Below, piece by piece: positions 16,400-25,512 of a stretch of 64,000 nt of DNA (position 1 is the stretch's first letter; every line of letters begins with the position of its first letter). The notes under the pieces are model-generated. The model was not told where the DNA came from and did not search any database. It saw only the letters and a program-made list of their open reading frames with translations. Location of the stretch: positions 558,001 to 622,000 of the forward strand of contig NZ_CP064952.1 in NCBI RefSeq assembly GCF_011038885.2. The letters are read 5' to 3'. Both the position numbers and the translations under genes were made by a program. This stretch comes from Schaalia sp. ZJ405 (GTDB taxonomy: Bacteria > Actinomycetota > Actinomycetes > Actinomycetales > Actinomycetaceae).

Positions 16400-17499
16400 C
16401 TCGCGAGATGATTCCGGCAGCCCATCCTGAAATTGGCGAGGAGGAGATCGAGGCCGTCGCGCGTGTCATGCGCACGGGAATGGTCGCCCAGGGGCCCGAG
16501 GTTGCTGCCTTCGAGGAAGAGTTTGCTGCGCAGCTGGTTCCCGGAACCGAAGCGATCGCTGTGAACTCGGGGACTTCCGCTCTGCACCTGGGTCTCCTTG
16601 CCGCGGGAATTGGCGAGGGAGACGAAGTGATCGTTCCTTCCTTCACCTTTGCTGCAACAGGAAATTCGGTGGCAATCACCGGGGCAACGCCGGTCTTCGC
16701 CGACATCGATCCCGTGACTTTCTGTTTGTCGCCTGAGTCGATCGAAGCGTCGATCACTGAGAAAACCAAGGCAATTATGCCCGTTCACCTCTATGGACAC
16801 CCCGCTGCGATGGAGGAAATCCGCGCGATTGCTCAAAAGCATGGCCTCATGGTGTTCGAGGACGCAGCTCAAGCTCACGGCGCATCCCTCAACGGCACAC
16901 AGGTTGGTGCCTTCGGAACCTTTGCGGCTTTCTCGCTCTATCCAACGAAAAACATGACATCTGGCGAGGGCGGAATGGTGACGACTTCCGACCCTGAGGT
17001 TGCGCGCAAGGTCCGTCTCCTGCGTAACCAGGGAATGGAGAAACGCTACGCGAATGAACTTGTTGGTCTGAATAATCGCATGACCGACATTCACGCGGCC
17101 ATTGGACGAGTCCAGCTGACGAAGATCGGTGCGTGGACGCAGAAGCGCCAAGAAAATGCCGCGTTCCTCTCGCGCAACCTCGAAGGAGTTGTTGTCCCGA
17201 CCGTGTGCGAGGGCGGCGTCCACGTGTATCACCAGTACACGATCCGAGTGACTGACACCGATCGTGATCGCTTCATGCAGGCACTTCGGGAGGAATGGCA
17301 GGTTGGCTCCGGGGTCTACTACCCGATTCCCAACCACCGTCTGCCCTCACTGACGCCGTATGCCCCGGGGCTTGACCTTCCCCAGACTGAGAGCGCTGCC
17401 AGCGAAGTCGTGTCCTTGCCGGTGTACCCCTCACTCACTGAGGAACAGCTCGACCGCATTGTCGAGGCCGTCAACGCCTGTGCGAAAGCAGGAGCGTGA
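16396..17499 (+). CDS. wbpE: WbpE/WlbC-type DegT aminotransferase
   Basis: A 367-residue PLP aminotransferase of the DegT/DnrJ/EryC1 family. Visible motifs are VNSGTSALHLGL near residues 54-65, FEDAAQAHGASLNG near 154-167, and the PLP lysine in SLYPTKNMTSGEGG near residue 185-198. WbpE puts the 3-amino group on UDP-GlcNAc-3-keto-uronic acid with glutamate as donor. It is coupled by a four-base overlap to the acetyltransferase and lies four bases before the oxidoreductase, so the assignment to the ManNAc3NAcA route is firm by context. Confidence 0.93.
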   Translation: MTREMIPAAHPEIGEEEIEAVARVMRTGMVAQGPEVAAFEEEFAAQLVPGTEAIAVNSGTSALHLGLLAAGIGEGDEVIVPSFTFAATGNSVAITGATPVFADIDPVTFCLSPESIEASITEKTKAIMPVHLYGHPAAMEEIRAIAQKHGLMVFEDAAQAHGASLNGTQVGAFGTFAAFSLYPTKNMTSGEGGMVTTSDPEVARKVRLLRNQGMEKRYANELVGLNNRMTDIHAAIGRVQLTKIGAWTQKRQENAAFLSRNLEGVVVPTVCEGGVHVYHQYTIRVTDTDRDRFMQALREEWQVGSGVYYPIPNHRLPSLTPYAPGLDLPQTESAASEVVSLPVYPSLTEEQLDRIVEAVNACAKAGA

Positions 17500-17503
17500 T
17501 CGC

Positions 17504-18490
17504 ATGGCGCCAATTCGTGTAGGAGTCCTGGGGATCGGCTCGATGGGCCGACACCATGTTCGCAATGTGAAGAACACCGAGGGGTTTGAGCTCGTCGCTT
17601 TAGCTGATCCGGCGGGCGACCGTTTCGGCGTTGCGGGCGGCATGGAGGTTCTCCCCGATGTGGAGTCCCTCATCGGAGCCGGAATTGACGCCGCTGTCGT
17701 CGCCGTGCCAACCGTGTACCACGAGGACGCTGCACTCAAACTTGCAGCCGCGGGCGTCCACACGCTGGTGGAGAAGCCGTTGGCTGCCGACGTGGAGTCT
17801 GGCGAGCGTATCCAGAAGGCCTTTGCAGATGCCGGACTCGTCGGAGCCGTCGGTTACGTTGAACGCTGTAATCCGGCGTTGCTCGAGATGCGCAAACGAA
17901 TCCAAGACGGTCAGCTGGGCCGCGTCTTCCAGATCATCACGCGCCGTCAATCGCCTTTCCCCGCACGCATCTCGGATGTCGGCGTCGTCAAGGATCTTGC
18001 GACGCACGATGTTGACCTTGCGGCCTGGGTTGCAGGTTCGACCTATGAGACGATTTTTGCCCAGACTGCCTGCCGATCAGGACGTGAACACGAAGATCTG
18101 CTCGTCGCATCCGGGCGATTTGCCAACGGCGTCCTCGTTAATCACCTGGTCAACTGGATGAGTCCTTTCAAGGATCGGACAACAATCGTCACCGGCGAAC
18201 ACGGTGCGCTGGTTGCCGATACGACGATGGGTGATCTGACCTTCTACGAGAATGGGTCGATGCCTGTTCAGTGGGATCAGATCGCAAACTTCCGGGGAGT
18301 TTCCGAGGGCGAGGTCACGCGTTATGCGTTGACGAAGCGTGAGCCACTGGCGGTTGAACACGAACACTTCCGCGATGCGATCCTCGGCGTCGGTTCGGAT
18401 CACGTGTCGATGGAGGAGGGCTTGACGGCGCTGCGCGTTGTCGAAGGAATTCTCCAATCGGCCGCAATCGGACAGGCAGTGACGCTGTAG
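17504..18490 (+). CDS. wbpB: WbpB/WlbA-type Gfo/Idh/MocA oxidoreductase
   Basis: A 328-residue NAD(P)-dependent oxidoreductase. The Rossmann motif is VGVLGIGSMGRHH near residues 5-17; the dinucleotide-binding lysine is in HTLVEKPLAAD near 86-96. WbpB/WlbA oxidises the 3-hydroxyl of UDP-GlcNAcA. ATG 17504 is preceded by AGGAG and gives the normal family start; a longer in-frame reading from 17360 overlaps the previous gene and is rejected. It is followed by a terminator at 18506-18549. Confidence 0.92.
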   Translation: MAPIRVGVLGIGSMGRHHVRNVKNTEGFELVALADPAGDRFGVAGGMEVLPDVESLIGAGIDAAVVAVPTVYHEDAALKLAAAGVHTLVEKPLAADVESGERIQKAFADAGLVGAVGYVERCNPALLEMRKRIQDGQLGRVFQIITRRQSPFPARISDVGVVKDLATHDVDLAAWVAGSTYETIFAQTACRSGREHEDLLVASGRFANGVLVNHLVNWMSPFKDRTTIVTGEHGALVADTTMGDLTFYENGSMPVQWDQIANFRGVSEGEVTRYALTKREPLAVEHEHFRDAILGVGSDHVSMEEGLTALRVVEGILQSAAIGQAVTL

Positions 18491-18505
18491 GGGATTCACT
18501 CGGCG

Positions 18506-18549
18506 ATGAGTGGTCCTGTTCCACCTGGGGACGGGACCACTCATTTTCG
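18506..18549 (+). terminator. intrinsic terminator after the wbpD-wbpE-wbpB set
   Basis: ATGAGTGGTCC (18506-18516) pairs with GGACCACTCAT (18534-18544), an 11-bp perfect stem, followed by TTTTCGTTT. This closes the three-gene operon 16 bases after the last stop. Confidence 0.8.
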
Positions 18550-18583
18550 TTTATAGGATTGAGGCACGAGGGGGAGCGGACAG

Positions 18584-19867
18584 ATGTTTCAACGGATGAT
18601 CACATACGGGAAGAATGTCTCCGCATCTTCGCCGTTCCTTCGCTATGTTCTCACGCTCGTCACAGGAACCGCCGCTGCGCAGGTCGTTGTCTTTTTCATG
18701 ACGATGATCATCACCCGCCTTTACGGGCGGGAGATGATCGGTGAATTCGGAACATTCAACGCCATTGTTGCTGTTGTTGTTGCTGTTGCCGCTGGCCGCT
18801 ACGACATGGCTCTCATGCTCGAAGCAGATGATCGCGATGCAAAGGTCCTCGCCAAGTTAGCCTTCCGCACCATCCTCGTTGTCTCGTTCATCGTGACTTT
18901 CTTGTCTTTTCCTCTGCGGCCACTCGTTGCGCATCACTATTCGCAGGCCGTAGCAGACTGGCTCCCCCTTGCGGGACTAACCACCCTCTTCATGTCCGGT
19001 GCTGCGCTCGTGCAGTACTGGTACAACAGGAAAACCGACTACAAGACCATTGCACTCAATCGCGTGCAACAGCAGATCGGAACCAGCGGCGGACAGGTCG
19101 TCTTCGGCTGGGCTGGCCTTCACTCAATCGCAGGCCTGATCAGCGGCCAGATCCTCGGACAAGCCTGGGCGTTCTTTAATCTGGGTTTCCGTGCAAAAGA
19201 CCTCAGGCACTTGGATACCACAGGATCGAAGTCCATGAAAGCCTTGGCCCGTAAGCACTGGAAAATGCCCGTTCTTAACGGCCCAAATGTTCTCGTGGAC
19301 ACGGTGCGAGCCAATGGAATCAATCTCCTGATCGGACGGGTGTCGGTTGGGGACTTCGGAGAATACCTCATTGCCAATCAGGTGGTCAGCGTGCCGGTGA
19401 CTCTGATTAATTCGGCAGTGTCCCAGGTATTTTTCCAAAAGCTCTCGACGATTCAACCCGGGCATATGCTCAAGGAAGTGAGGAACCTCGTCAAGCGCGC
19501 ACTTATTATCGGGACGATTCCCTTTGCGCTCCTGTGGCTTGTGGCACCGTGGCTGCTCCCCATCTTATTCGGTCCAGATTTTTCACAGTCCGGCTACTAC
19601 GCTCGCGCACTCATCCCGTGGATGGCCATGCTGCTCATTACCTCGCCGATTTCCACACTCTTCGTCACAACGGGCACTCAGCACTGGCTTTTGGTTTTTT
19701 CGATCCTCTACACGCTGGGCAGTCTGTCGTGGCTGATTTTTTCGCCTCTTGATCTGCTGGGAACGATCTACGTCCTCGGACTTATCATGGCCGCGTTTCT
19801 CTTGGTCATGACGGCGATGTCGATCTTCGCTGCGCGTCGATTTGACCGGCGCGCAGCGAATGCCTAG
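18584..19867 (+). CDS. Wzx-type oligosaccharide flippase
   Basis: A 427-residue polytopic protein of the MOP/polysaccharide-synthesis superfamily with about twelve hydrophobic segments. The amino end (VTGTAAAQVVVFFMTMIITRLYG) and GEFGTFNAI are typical of Wzx/RfbX. It would flip lipid-linked oligosaccharide across the membrane. GGGGAG precedes ATG 18584 by six bases. It stands between two terminators, so it is likely its own transcription unit. A second, different flippase is at 33319. Confidence 0.88.
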   Translation: MFQRMITYGKNVSASSPFLRYVLTLVTGTAAAQVVVFFMTMIITRLYGREMIGEFGTFNAIVAVVVAVAAGRYDMALMLEADDRDAKVLAKLAFRTILVVSFIVTFLSFPLRPLVAHHYSQAVADWLPLAGLTTLFMSGAALVQYWYNRKTDYKTIALNRVQQQIGTSGGQVVFGWAGLHSIAGLISGQILGQAWAFFNLGFRAKDLRHLDTTGSKSMKALARKHWKMPVLNGPNVLVDTVRANGINLLIGRVSVGDFGEYLIANQVVSVPVTLINSAVSQVFFQKLSTIQPGHMLKEVRNLVKRALIIGTIPFALLWLVAPWLLPILFGPDFSQSGYYARALIPWMAMLLITSPISTLFVTTGTQHWLLVFSILYTLGSLSWLIFSPLDLLGTIYVLGLIMAAFLLVMTAMSIFAARRFDRRAANA

Positions 19868-19884
19868 ACGCCGCGAGCTCCATG

Positions 19885-19950
19885 AAGGACGCCCCCTTAA
19901 TCCGCACACGCCGTCGGGTAACGGGAAGCGTGGATCAGGGGGGCGTTCTT
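19885..19950. terminator. bidirectional terminator between convergent genes
   Basis: AAGGACGCCCCC (19885-19896) pairs with GGGGGCGTTCTT (19939-19950) with one mismatch across a long loop. It sits between the flippase stop (19867) and the amidase stop (19969), so it can serve both strands. Confidence 0.7.
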
Positions 19951-19968
19951 CAACAGCTACTTGCCCGA

Positions 19969-22218
19969 TTACCTGAGTTCGTAGTGGTAGAGTTTTCCGT
20001 TCGTGCTCACAGCCCACATCCGAGATGAATCGGTGATTGTCAGGACAACCGGAAGGGAATTCCATCCCTGGCCGACCTGCTTCGAGGCACCAAGGGCCCC
20101 AGAATTCAAGCCGGAATAGACCAAGAAACGTCCTGCCTGGTTAATGGCAGTGAGGTCGCGGACTCCATCGCCTGTGACATCAGGAATCATATTGAGGCTG
20201 CGCATATTATCCCAACCACTCCCCATGACCACGGGGGAGAGGAATCGTCCTCGGCCCGTTGTGATGTACGCGCGAAGACGTCCTGTCGACCTTTCGATTC
20301 CGAGCAGCGCAGGGTTGTTGTCGGTGTATTTGTTCACCGCAAAAATTCTGGAGAATATCCCCCAACCGTTCCCGATCACTTGGGTGCTGAGGAATCCACC
20401 TTTACCGTTGCCTCGATACAGAAGGAGATCACCGTTGCTCTTGCGACGGGCGATGATATCCGGATTCCCATCGCCATCAAAGTCGACTCCCGCGCTCACC
20501 TGGTCAACGAATGTCCAGCCGTGTCCGATTTGACGAGGCATCGCGAAAGTCTTCCCCGTTGTGCTCGAATACAGGTGGAGGGTTCCATCGGTACGCAGCA
20601 GGAGCGCATCTTGATGTCCGCGTCCGCTGAAAGCTCCTGCTGAGAGGAGCTGACCGTTATGCCAGCCGACACCGATCTGCTGTGGGGCTGACCAAACTGG
20701 GAGATTCTCGGTGTTTGGCTTCGGGGGCTGCGGCGTGGATCCTGACTTGTTGATGGTGATAATTTTCTGTCGAATTGTTGGGAGCTCCGCGTAGAGATTC
20801 TTCCCCGGGCACGCCGTATATCCAACATCGCGGTGTCCAGAAACAACGGGGATCGTCAGTGATGCCGTGTTCTTAGCACCGGGAACCACGATCGTTGCGT
20901 TCGGATTCGTAATGCCGTGGAGCTTGAGTTTCCACGCCATCACCCGTGCAACAGAGTCAATAATTTCGTTCGTCGCGGGCGCTGTTTCGTAATTTCCCAG
21001 CACTGAAATACCGAAAGTCTGGCCGTTGGCTCCGTATGCGTGTGCGCCCATAATTCCTTTGGTCAGGCCGCCTGAGCGTCCTTCCCAGATCCCACCGTAC
21101 TTATCGACGAGGATGTTGTACCCGATGTCACCCCACCCCAGCGTCACGGCATGGTAGAGATAAATACTCCGGATAATCCCGGGAACCTGGCTCTGCGTGT
21201 AGTTATTTGCTCCCGCTGTGTGATGGAGAACGACTCCCTTGACATTCAGAGCCTCGGGTGTCCAGGTCATCTTGGATTCATCGGCTCCCCAGCCCTTTCG
21301 GGTGGTGATCGTGAAGCCCTGTCCCGTGTCGTACATGGTCCCCTGCGCGTTGACTCCGGTGGCCGAGTGCAGTGCCGTTGACGTGGAGGAATGGTGTCCG
21401 GTGGCTGCGCCGCCCTGTTCGAGGACGCGGTCCGAACCGGGCGTCTGTGCCGGATTGAGCGTGTCTGGGTCAGGCGCAGCGCCGTCCTCGGACTCAGATG
21501 CGGTGATCTCAAGAGGATCGGGCATCGTTTCACCTTCGGGGTTAATCACCGTTAACTCTGCCCCGGAAACTACACGTCCATCTGTGGAGGATACGGCCGC
21601 CTCGACCTCGTCAACATCAACGATTGCCACGGGTTCCGTTCCAATGACGGAAGGGGACTGACCATTTTCTAAGTGCGCATCCTCTGCTTCAACTTCGGTC
21701 CACTCGCTCCACGTGTTGCCGTGACGTGTGCGGTACTCGAATCGCAGGAGCTCGGGATCTTCCCCGGCGGGAACTGTGATGCCGATAATCGCGGACTTGC
21801 TCGTCACCGGCTGCTGGATCACTGAGAGACGCTGACGGTCGTCGTTGAGTGTGCCGACCCCATCTTTTTCTTCAGAAGACAAAGGGGTGAGTTCCGACTG
21901 CTGTTCGTCGACGAGGGCGACCTGCGCTGCTGGTTGGCTTGTGTAGTCATCAGGAGCCGCGACCTCACTGAGTTCGTTTCGCGTTTCGACGGGTTCAATG
22001 CCGAAGTTTTCGTCTGTGGCTGTGGTCGATGCTGCTTGGGAGAGCGCCACGGTCTGTGTCAGGGGAGTATTTTCTGCGGTGGCCAACGCCAGATCAACGT
22101 TGTGCGGGCTCTGCGTGGGGTGAACATATGCCCCCGTCGCGACAAGCATCAGGGAGAGCCCTGCTGCTATGAAGCCGGCAGTTGTGCGGCGATTGCGCGT
22201 ATGTGTATTCCAGTTCAT
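19969..22218 (-). CDS. secreted PGRP/amidase_2 protein with FG-GAP repeats
   Basis: A 749-residue secreted protein. It has a signal-like segment near residues 12-32, an acidic linker, a peptidoglycan-recognition/N-acetylmuramoyl-L-alanine amidase domain (about 300-475) and a carboxy FG-GAP/VCBS-type repeat domain (about 510-749; FDGDGNPDIIARR and VTGDGVRDLTAIN are typical). Zinc-site residues are visible: His in GVVLHHTAG, His in SGHRDVGYTACPG and the following Cys. It likely cleaves or binds peptidoglycan. ATG 22218 has GGAAGG upstream and gives MNWNTHTRNRR; the longer in-frame start at 22386 would place 56 extra residues before the signal. Confidence 0.9.
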   Translation of the reverse strand: MNWNTHTRNRRTTAGFIAAGLSLMLVATGAYVHPTQSPHNVDLALATAENTPLTQTVALSQAASTTATDENFGIEPVETRNELSEVAAPDDYTSQPAAQVALVDEQQSELTPLSSEEKDGVGTLNDDRQRLSVIQQPVTSKSAIIGITVPAGEDPELLRFEYRTRHGNTWSEWTEVEAEDAHLENGQSPSVIGTEPVAIVDVDEVEAAVSSTDGRVVSGAELTVINPEGETMPDPLEITASESEDGAAPDPDTLNPAQTPGSDRVLEQGGAATGHHSSTSTALHSATGVNAQGTMYDTGQGFTITTRKGWGADESKMTWTPEALNVKGVVLHHTAGANNYTQSQVPGIIRSIYLYHAVTLGWGDIGYNILVDKYGGIWEGRSGGLTKGIMGAHAYGANGQTFGISVLGNYETAPATNEIIDSVARVMAWKLKLHGITNPNATIVVPGAKNTASLTIPVVSGHRDVGYTACPGKNLYAELPTIRQKIITINKSGSTPQPPKPNTENLPVWSAPQQIGVGWHNGQLLSAGAFSGRGHQDALLLRTDGTLHLYSSTTGKTFAMPRQIGHGWTFVDQVSAGVDFDGDGNPDIIARRKSNGDLLLYRGNGKGGFLSTQVIGNGWGIFSRIFAVNKYTDNNPALLGIERSTGRLRAYITTGRGRFLSPVVMGSGWDNMRSLNMIPDVTGDGVRDLTAINQAGRFLVYSGLNSGALGASKQVGQGWNSLPVVLTITDSSRMWAVSTNGKLYHYELR

Positions 22219-22606
22219 CGGGGCCTTCCACAGATTCAATCCGATTGTTGGCGTACGTCGTGAGGTTTCGTATTGAGACAATCGAGAACTAGTGTGCCAC
22301 AAGTTTGCTATTGAGGCTAGCGTGTGTGAAATGAAACGAACTGACATTATCAGCTGATGATTCTCGCGGTTCCTCGTGGATGGCACTGAAAAATGATCTG
22401 GGGTCGGTATATCTGCTGGTAGAGCCGGGCTTTGATGATCATGTGATCGGAAGTAACGTCGAGAGGTTGCAGATTGATCGACGATGCCGATAGCGTGGTC
22501 CGTGGATCATTGGTCCTTGACGAAGGATGGCGGATGAAGCGTCACGCGGTGTCGAATTACCTGAATGCGACGTGGCGAAAGCGCGGTCAGATGAGGAGAC
22601 GCTGAC
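22219..22606. other. 388-bp intergenic region between divergent genes
   Basis: It lies between the amidase gene (minus) and a glycosyltransferase gene (plus). Promoters for both are expected, but no clear -35/-10 pair was found. A 36-codon frame starting at GTG 22495 (stop 22603-22605) ends one base before the next ATG and could be a small leader or chance; its product is Arg-rich and unrecognised. Confidence 0.5.
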
Positions 22607-23698
22607 ATGAAAACAATGGTGTTCCACGTGCCCTTTCCATTGAATCGAGCGTCCAACGCCGCCTCTGGAATGCGTCCCTATAAGATGCGTGATGCCTTCG
22701 AGGAGATCGGCTACCGGGTGATTGACATCACGGGAAATGGGAAAGAAAGAAAGAGTCAGGCCCGAGCACTTCGTCGGTTTATTGACGGCGGAGGGAAAGT
22801 TGACTTTGCCTATTCGGAGTCGGCAACAATTCCCACGCTGCTGACGGAAAAGAACCACCTCCCCACGCACCCCACCGTCGACTTTGGTTTATTCCGCTAC
22901 CTCAAGAAACATTCCGTGCCCATCGGCTTGTTCTACCGTGATATCTTTTGGCGCTTCGATGACTATCGCAGAGCCGTTAAATGGCCACTGTCTTCAGCGA
23001 TGATTGCGCTCTACCGCTACGACTTGAGGCAGTACACCAAACTTGTCTCGAAGCTCTACCTCCCGTCACTGAAGATGGGGGCATACGTGCCGATTGTGCC
23101 CAAAGACATGCTTGCTGAGCTTCCTCCCGGAGCCCAGATCCGACAATCCGGTACAGACTCACAGAACGCGTCACTGAATCTCTTTTACGTCGGTGGTTTT
23201 TCCGGGCACTACCACATGGAAGAAGCGGTCCGTGGAGTCTCTGCACTGACTGGCGTGGATTGGACCATCTGCACCCACAGAGATCAATGGTTGACCAACG
23301 AAGAGAGGTATCGTCCGCTCCTAGGCACCAATATCCGCATCGCCGAGGCCACGGGGGAAGAACTCGATCCGTACTATGCCCAGGCTGACATTGGAATGCT
23401 CGCAGTTGCCCCCGATGAGTATTGGACTTTTGCTGTTCCCTACAAGCTGTTCGAATACATGGGCAGGGGAATCCCGATCCTCGCATCAAAGGGTACTCAA
23501 GCCGCCGCCATTGTCGAGGCTGAGAATATCGGCTGGACCGTTGACTATCGTGCGGAAGAAATTTCACGCGTGCTGAGCCGGCTACGTGATCATCCCGAGG
23601 AACTCGCCGAGATGACCCGGCGCGTCAAAGCGCGGGCCGTAGAACACACCTGGGAATCGCGCGCTCGTCGCGTTGCCGCAGACCTGACAGGTCACTAG
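22607..23698 (+). CDS. glycosyltransferase, GT4-like
   Basis: A 363-residue protein beginning MKTMVFHVPFPLNRASNAAS and including KMRDAFEEIGYRV, a usual GT-B amino domain. The carboxy half has LNLFYVGGFSGHYHMEEAV near 191-209 and PYKLFEYMGRGIPILASKG near 280-298, with the conserved Glu of the donor site. Probably adds a sugar to the surface glycan; specificity unknown. The start is ATG, without a strong ribosome-binding site. Its stop codon lies within a 14-bp direct repeat. Confidence 0.82.
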   Translation: MKTMVFHVPFPLNRASNAASGMRPYKMRDAFEEIGYRVIDITGNGKERKSQARALRRFIDGGGKVDFAYSESATIPTLLTEKNHLPTHPTVDFGLFRYLKKHSVPIGLFYRDIFWRFDDYRRAVKWPLSSAMIALYRYDLRQYTKLVSKLYLPSLKMGAYVPIVPKDMLAELPPGAQIRQSGTDSQNASLNLFYVGGFSGHYHMEEAVRGVSALTGVDWTICTHRDQWLTNEERYRPLLGTNIRIAEATGEELDPYYAQADIGMLAVAPDEYWTFAVPYKLFEYMGRGIPILASKGTQAAAIVEAENIGWTVDYRAEEISRVLSRLRDHPEELAEMTRRVKARAVEHTWESRARRVAADLTGH

Positions 23699-23739
23699 CG
23701 TCCTCACACATCAGTGGCGCCACAGCAGGTCACTAGCGT
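23688..23739. repeat. 14-bp direct repeat pair
   Basis: CAGGTCACTAGCGT occurs at 23688-23701, spanning the glycosyltransferase stop, and again at 23726-23739. The second copy continues into GTCAC-TAGC-GTGAC, a short hairpin. It may be the trace of a small duplication or part of a weak terminator between convergent genes. Confidence 0.5.
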
Positions 23740-23775
23740 GACGAGGTCGCGCTCAGGCTTTCACGGTTCCACGTA

Positions 23776-25362
23776 CTAGCGGGGAACCACTGTTCCTTGA
23801 GGAATCCAGGAACCCTCAAGGAATAGGTCGCAGTAGATGCCAAGGATTGTGGTTCCGCTGAATAATTTCCGATCAATCTCGCGTGTGCTGAGGTCTCCCG
23901 CGAGAGCCTGGAATGCCATTGGATGATCGCGGGAAACTTTCGCAGCGTAGAAACGGTTTAGGTATTTCGTTACGCCCATGAAATCGAAGGATTTCTTGAC
24001 GAGCTCTTTCATCGTTGGGTTGAGCCGTGCGGCCGGTGCCTCAAAGTTCGGCAGCGAAACCCCCGAGACTTCAGCGAAACGCTCATTGACCATCCGAATG
24101 TAGGGTGCGCGATCCACGCCCCACACTTCAGGAGCGCAGGAGAACCACGTGTTCCACGCCTCGGCTTCGAGCATCGGCATCGCCCATTGGAAACCGTAAT
24201 GTTCATAGGCGCGAACTGAGTTGTTGATGTACTTGGCCTGTCGTTCGAAGAGGTTGTATTGCGTGATGACGCTCGCCCGCTGGTGTGGATTGGCGTCGGG
24301 CCAATACTCACGAAGGAAGGCTTCGAGTTTGGCATGCGAATACGCGTTGTGTGCCGGGAAATCTGGGGATGCCTGTAAAACAAAGTGGTGGTGAGCGAGA
24401 ATCCTCGCCATATCACCCACGGATACGGGAACTTCAGGGGGAAAAGCCCAGAAATCATGCTCATTCCCAACCACCGTGTGTCCGGGGCTGATGACGGCGT
24501 GAGGATCAATGTCGGGATCGTCAGCTAATTCCTTCAGCGCGTACCAGTCCTGGATATGGGGGAGTGCGTTGCCGCTCCAGGAATCCTGAAGAAAACTCAG
24601 CGTCTCGGGTTGATACCAGTGTGCGTGAACATCATGAGGATCAAGCTGAACGTACTTCCAGGGATAGTCCAACCCCGTTGCGACGAGACGGGAGATCTCT
24701 GCTTCAGATGAACCCGCGACTCCATAGGTAAATGCGAGGACGTTGCGAGCTCCAACCTCTCTCAGGAGCGTGAGAATGAGGCGAGAATCTGCTCCCCCCG
24801 ACAGCGGGATGAGGATCTGATGCCCATTCGCCTGCTCAACCATTCGCGCAGTTGCTTCGCGAAGCACATCAAAGAAGTGTGAATGAAACTCCTCAGGATT
24901 CACATCAATTGGCGAGTCACACAATGCCGTGGAATGGGGAGTAACAGTCATCGTGCCGTCTTGACGAAACAGCGCACAGGACCCACTGGGGACGGTTGAC
25001 ACCCCCTCAATGAGAGTATCTGTGCCGGCAACAAATCCAAGATGCCGAAATTCTTCAGCTGCCTCAGTGTTGCGCCGAGGAGAATCCATGAGCGACAGCA
25101 CGTCGGTAGGGGAAGATGACAGAACGAGTTCACCGTTGATACGAGTATGCAGAATAGGGAAGGAACGCGGCCCATCCGTGATGGCATGAACCTCGTGATC
25201 CCGCGTGATGATTGCCGCCCAATTTCCCCGCTGCGAACGAGCCCACTCGACGGGGGAGGCAAAGTCCGTTCCGTGAGGGGACATGGGGAGGGAACTGCGC
25301 CACCAGACGTCACCGAAAGAAAACTGGAACTTTGTCCACTTGTGTTCGTCGGCAAGAATCAT
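23776..25362 (-). CDS. asparagine-synthase-like protein without the N-terminal Cys
   Basis: A 528-residue protein with a degenerate class II glutaminase region (1-150; WAAIITRDHEVHAITD, LVLSSSPTDVL) and an ATP-pyrophosphatase synthase domain (about 180-450) with PP-loop IPLSGGADSRL near residue 186. ATG 25362 has GGAGAG five bases upstream and encodes MILADEHKW, so the catalytic Cys2 of AsnB is absent. A further in-frame GTG at 25440 would give MCCAIV but has no ribosome-binding site. Relatives in glycan loci (WbpS, WbtH) amidate uronic-acid sugars. Here the ammonia source is unclear. Confidence 0.78.
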   Translation of the reverse strand: MILADEHKWTKFQFSFGDVWWRSSLPMSPHGTDFASPVEWARSQRGNWAAIITRDHEVHAITDGPRSFPILHTRINGELVLSSSPTDVLSLMDSPRRNTEAAEEFRHLGFVAGTDTLIEGVSTVPSGSCALFRQDGTMTVTPHSTALCDSPIDVNPEEFHSHFFDVLREATARMVEQANGHQILIPLSGGADSRLILTLLREVGARNVLAFTYGVAGSSEAEISRLVATGLDYPWKYVQLDPHDVHAHWYQPETLSFLQDSWSGNALPHIQDWYALKELADDPDIDPHAVISPGHTVVGNEHDFWAFPPEVPVSVGDMARILAHHHFVLQASPDFPAHNAYSHAKLEAFLREYWPDANPHQRASVITQYNLFERQAKYINNSVRAYEHYGFQWAMPMLEAEAWNTWFSCAPEVWGVDRAPYIRMVNERFAEVSGVSLPNFEAPAARLNPTMKELVKKSFDFMGVTKYLNRFYAAKVSRDHPMAFQALAGDLSTREIDRKLFSGTTILGIYCDLFLEGSWIPQGTVVPR

Positions 25363-25512
25363 CAAACTCTCCAGTGCAACGGTCTTTAGAATAGATCGTA
25401 TCTGCTTGACGGCAGATGGCGAAACGATGGCACAACACACTCAGTGAGACACCCAAACCTCGGAAGGCGTGGCGCCTGACCAGCCATAACGAAACAACCG
25501 AAAGATCGATTG

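Noticed and set aside
17360..17503. Longer start for the oxidoreductase gene.
   Set aside because: It lies inside the aminotransferase gene and adds a non-conserved basic stretch before the family start at 17504.
19583..20065. A 160-codon minus-strand frame across the flippase end and terminator.
   Set aside because: It is the shadow of the flippase and amidase genes; it runs through a bidirectional terminator and its product is charged low-complexity sequence.
22495..22605. A 36-codon frame just before the glycosyltransferase at 22607.
   Set aside because: Arg-rich, unrecognised, no ribosome-binding site; could be chance. Mentioned in the intergenic entry.
23776..25440. Longer asparagine-synthase reading starting MCCAIV from GTG 25440, which would supply a residue-2 Cys.
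   Set aside because: No ribosome-binding site precedes it, while ATG 25362 has GGAGAG at the right distance. Kept only as the alternative in the findings.
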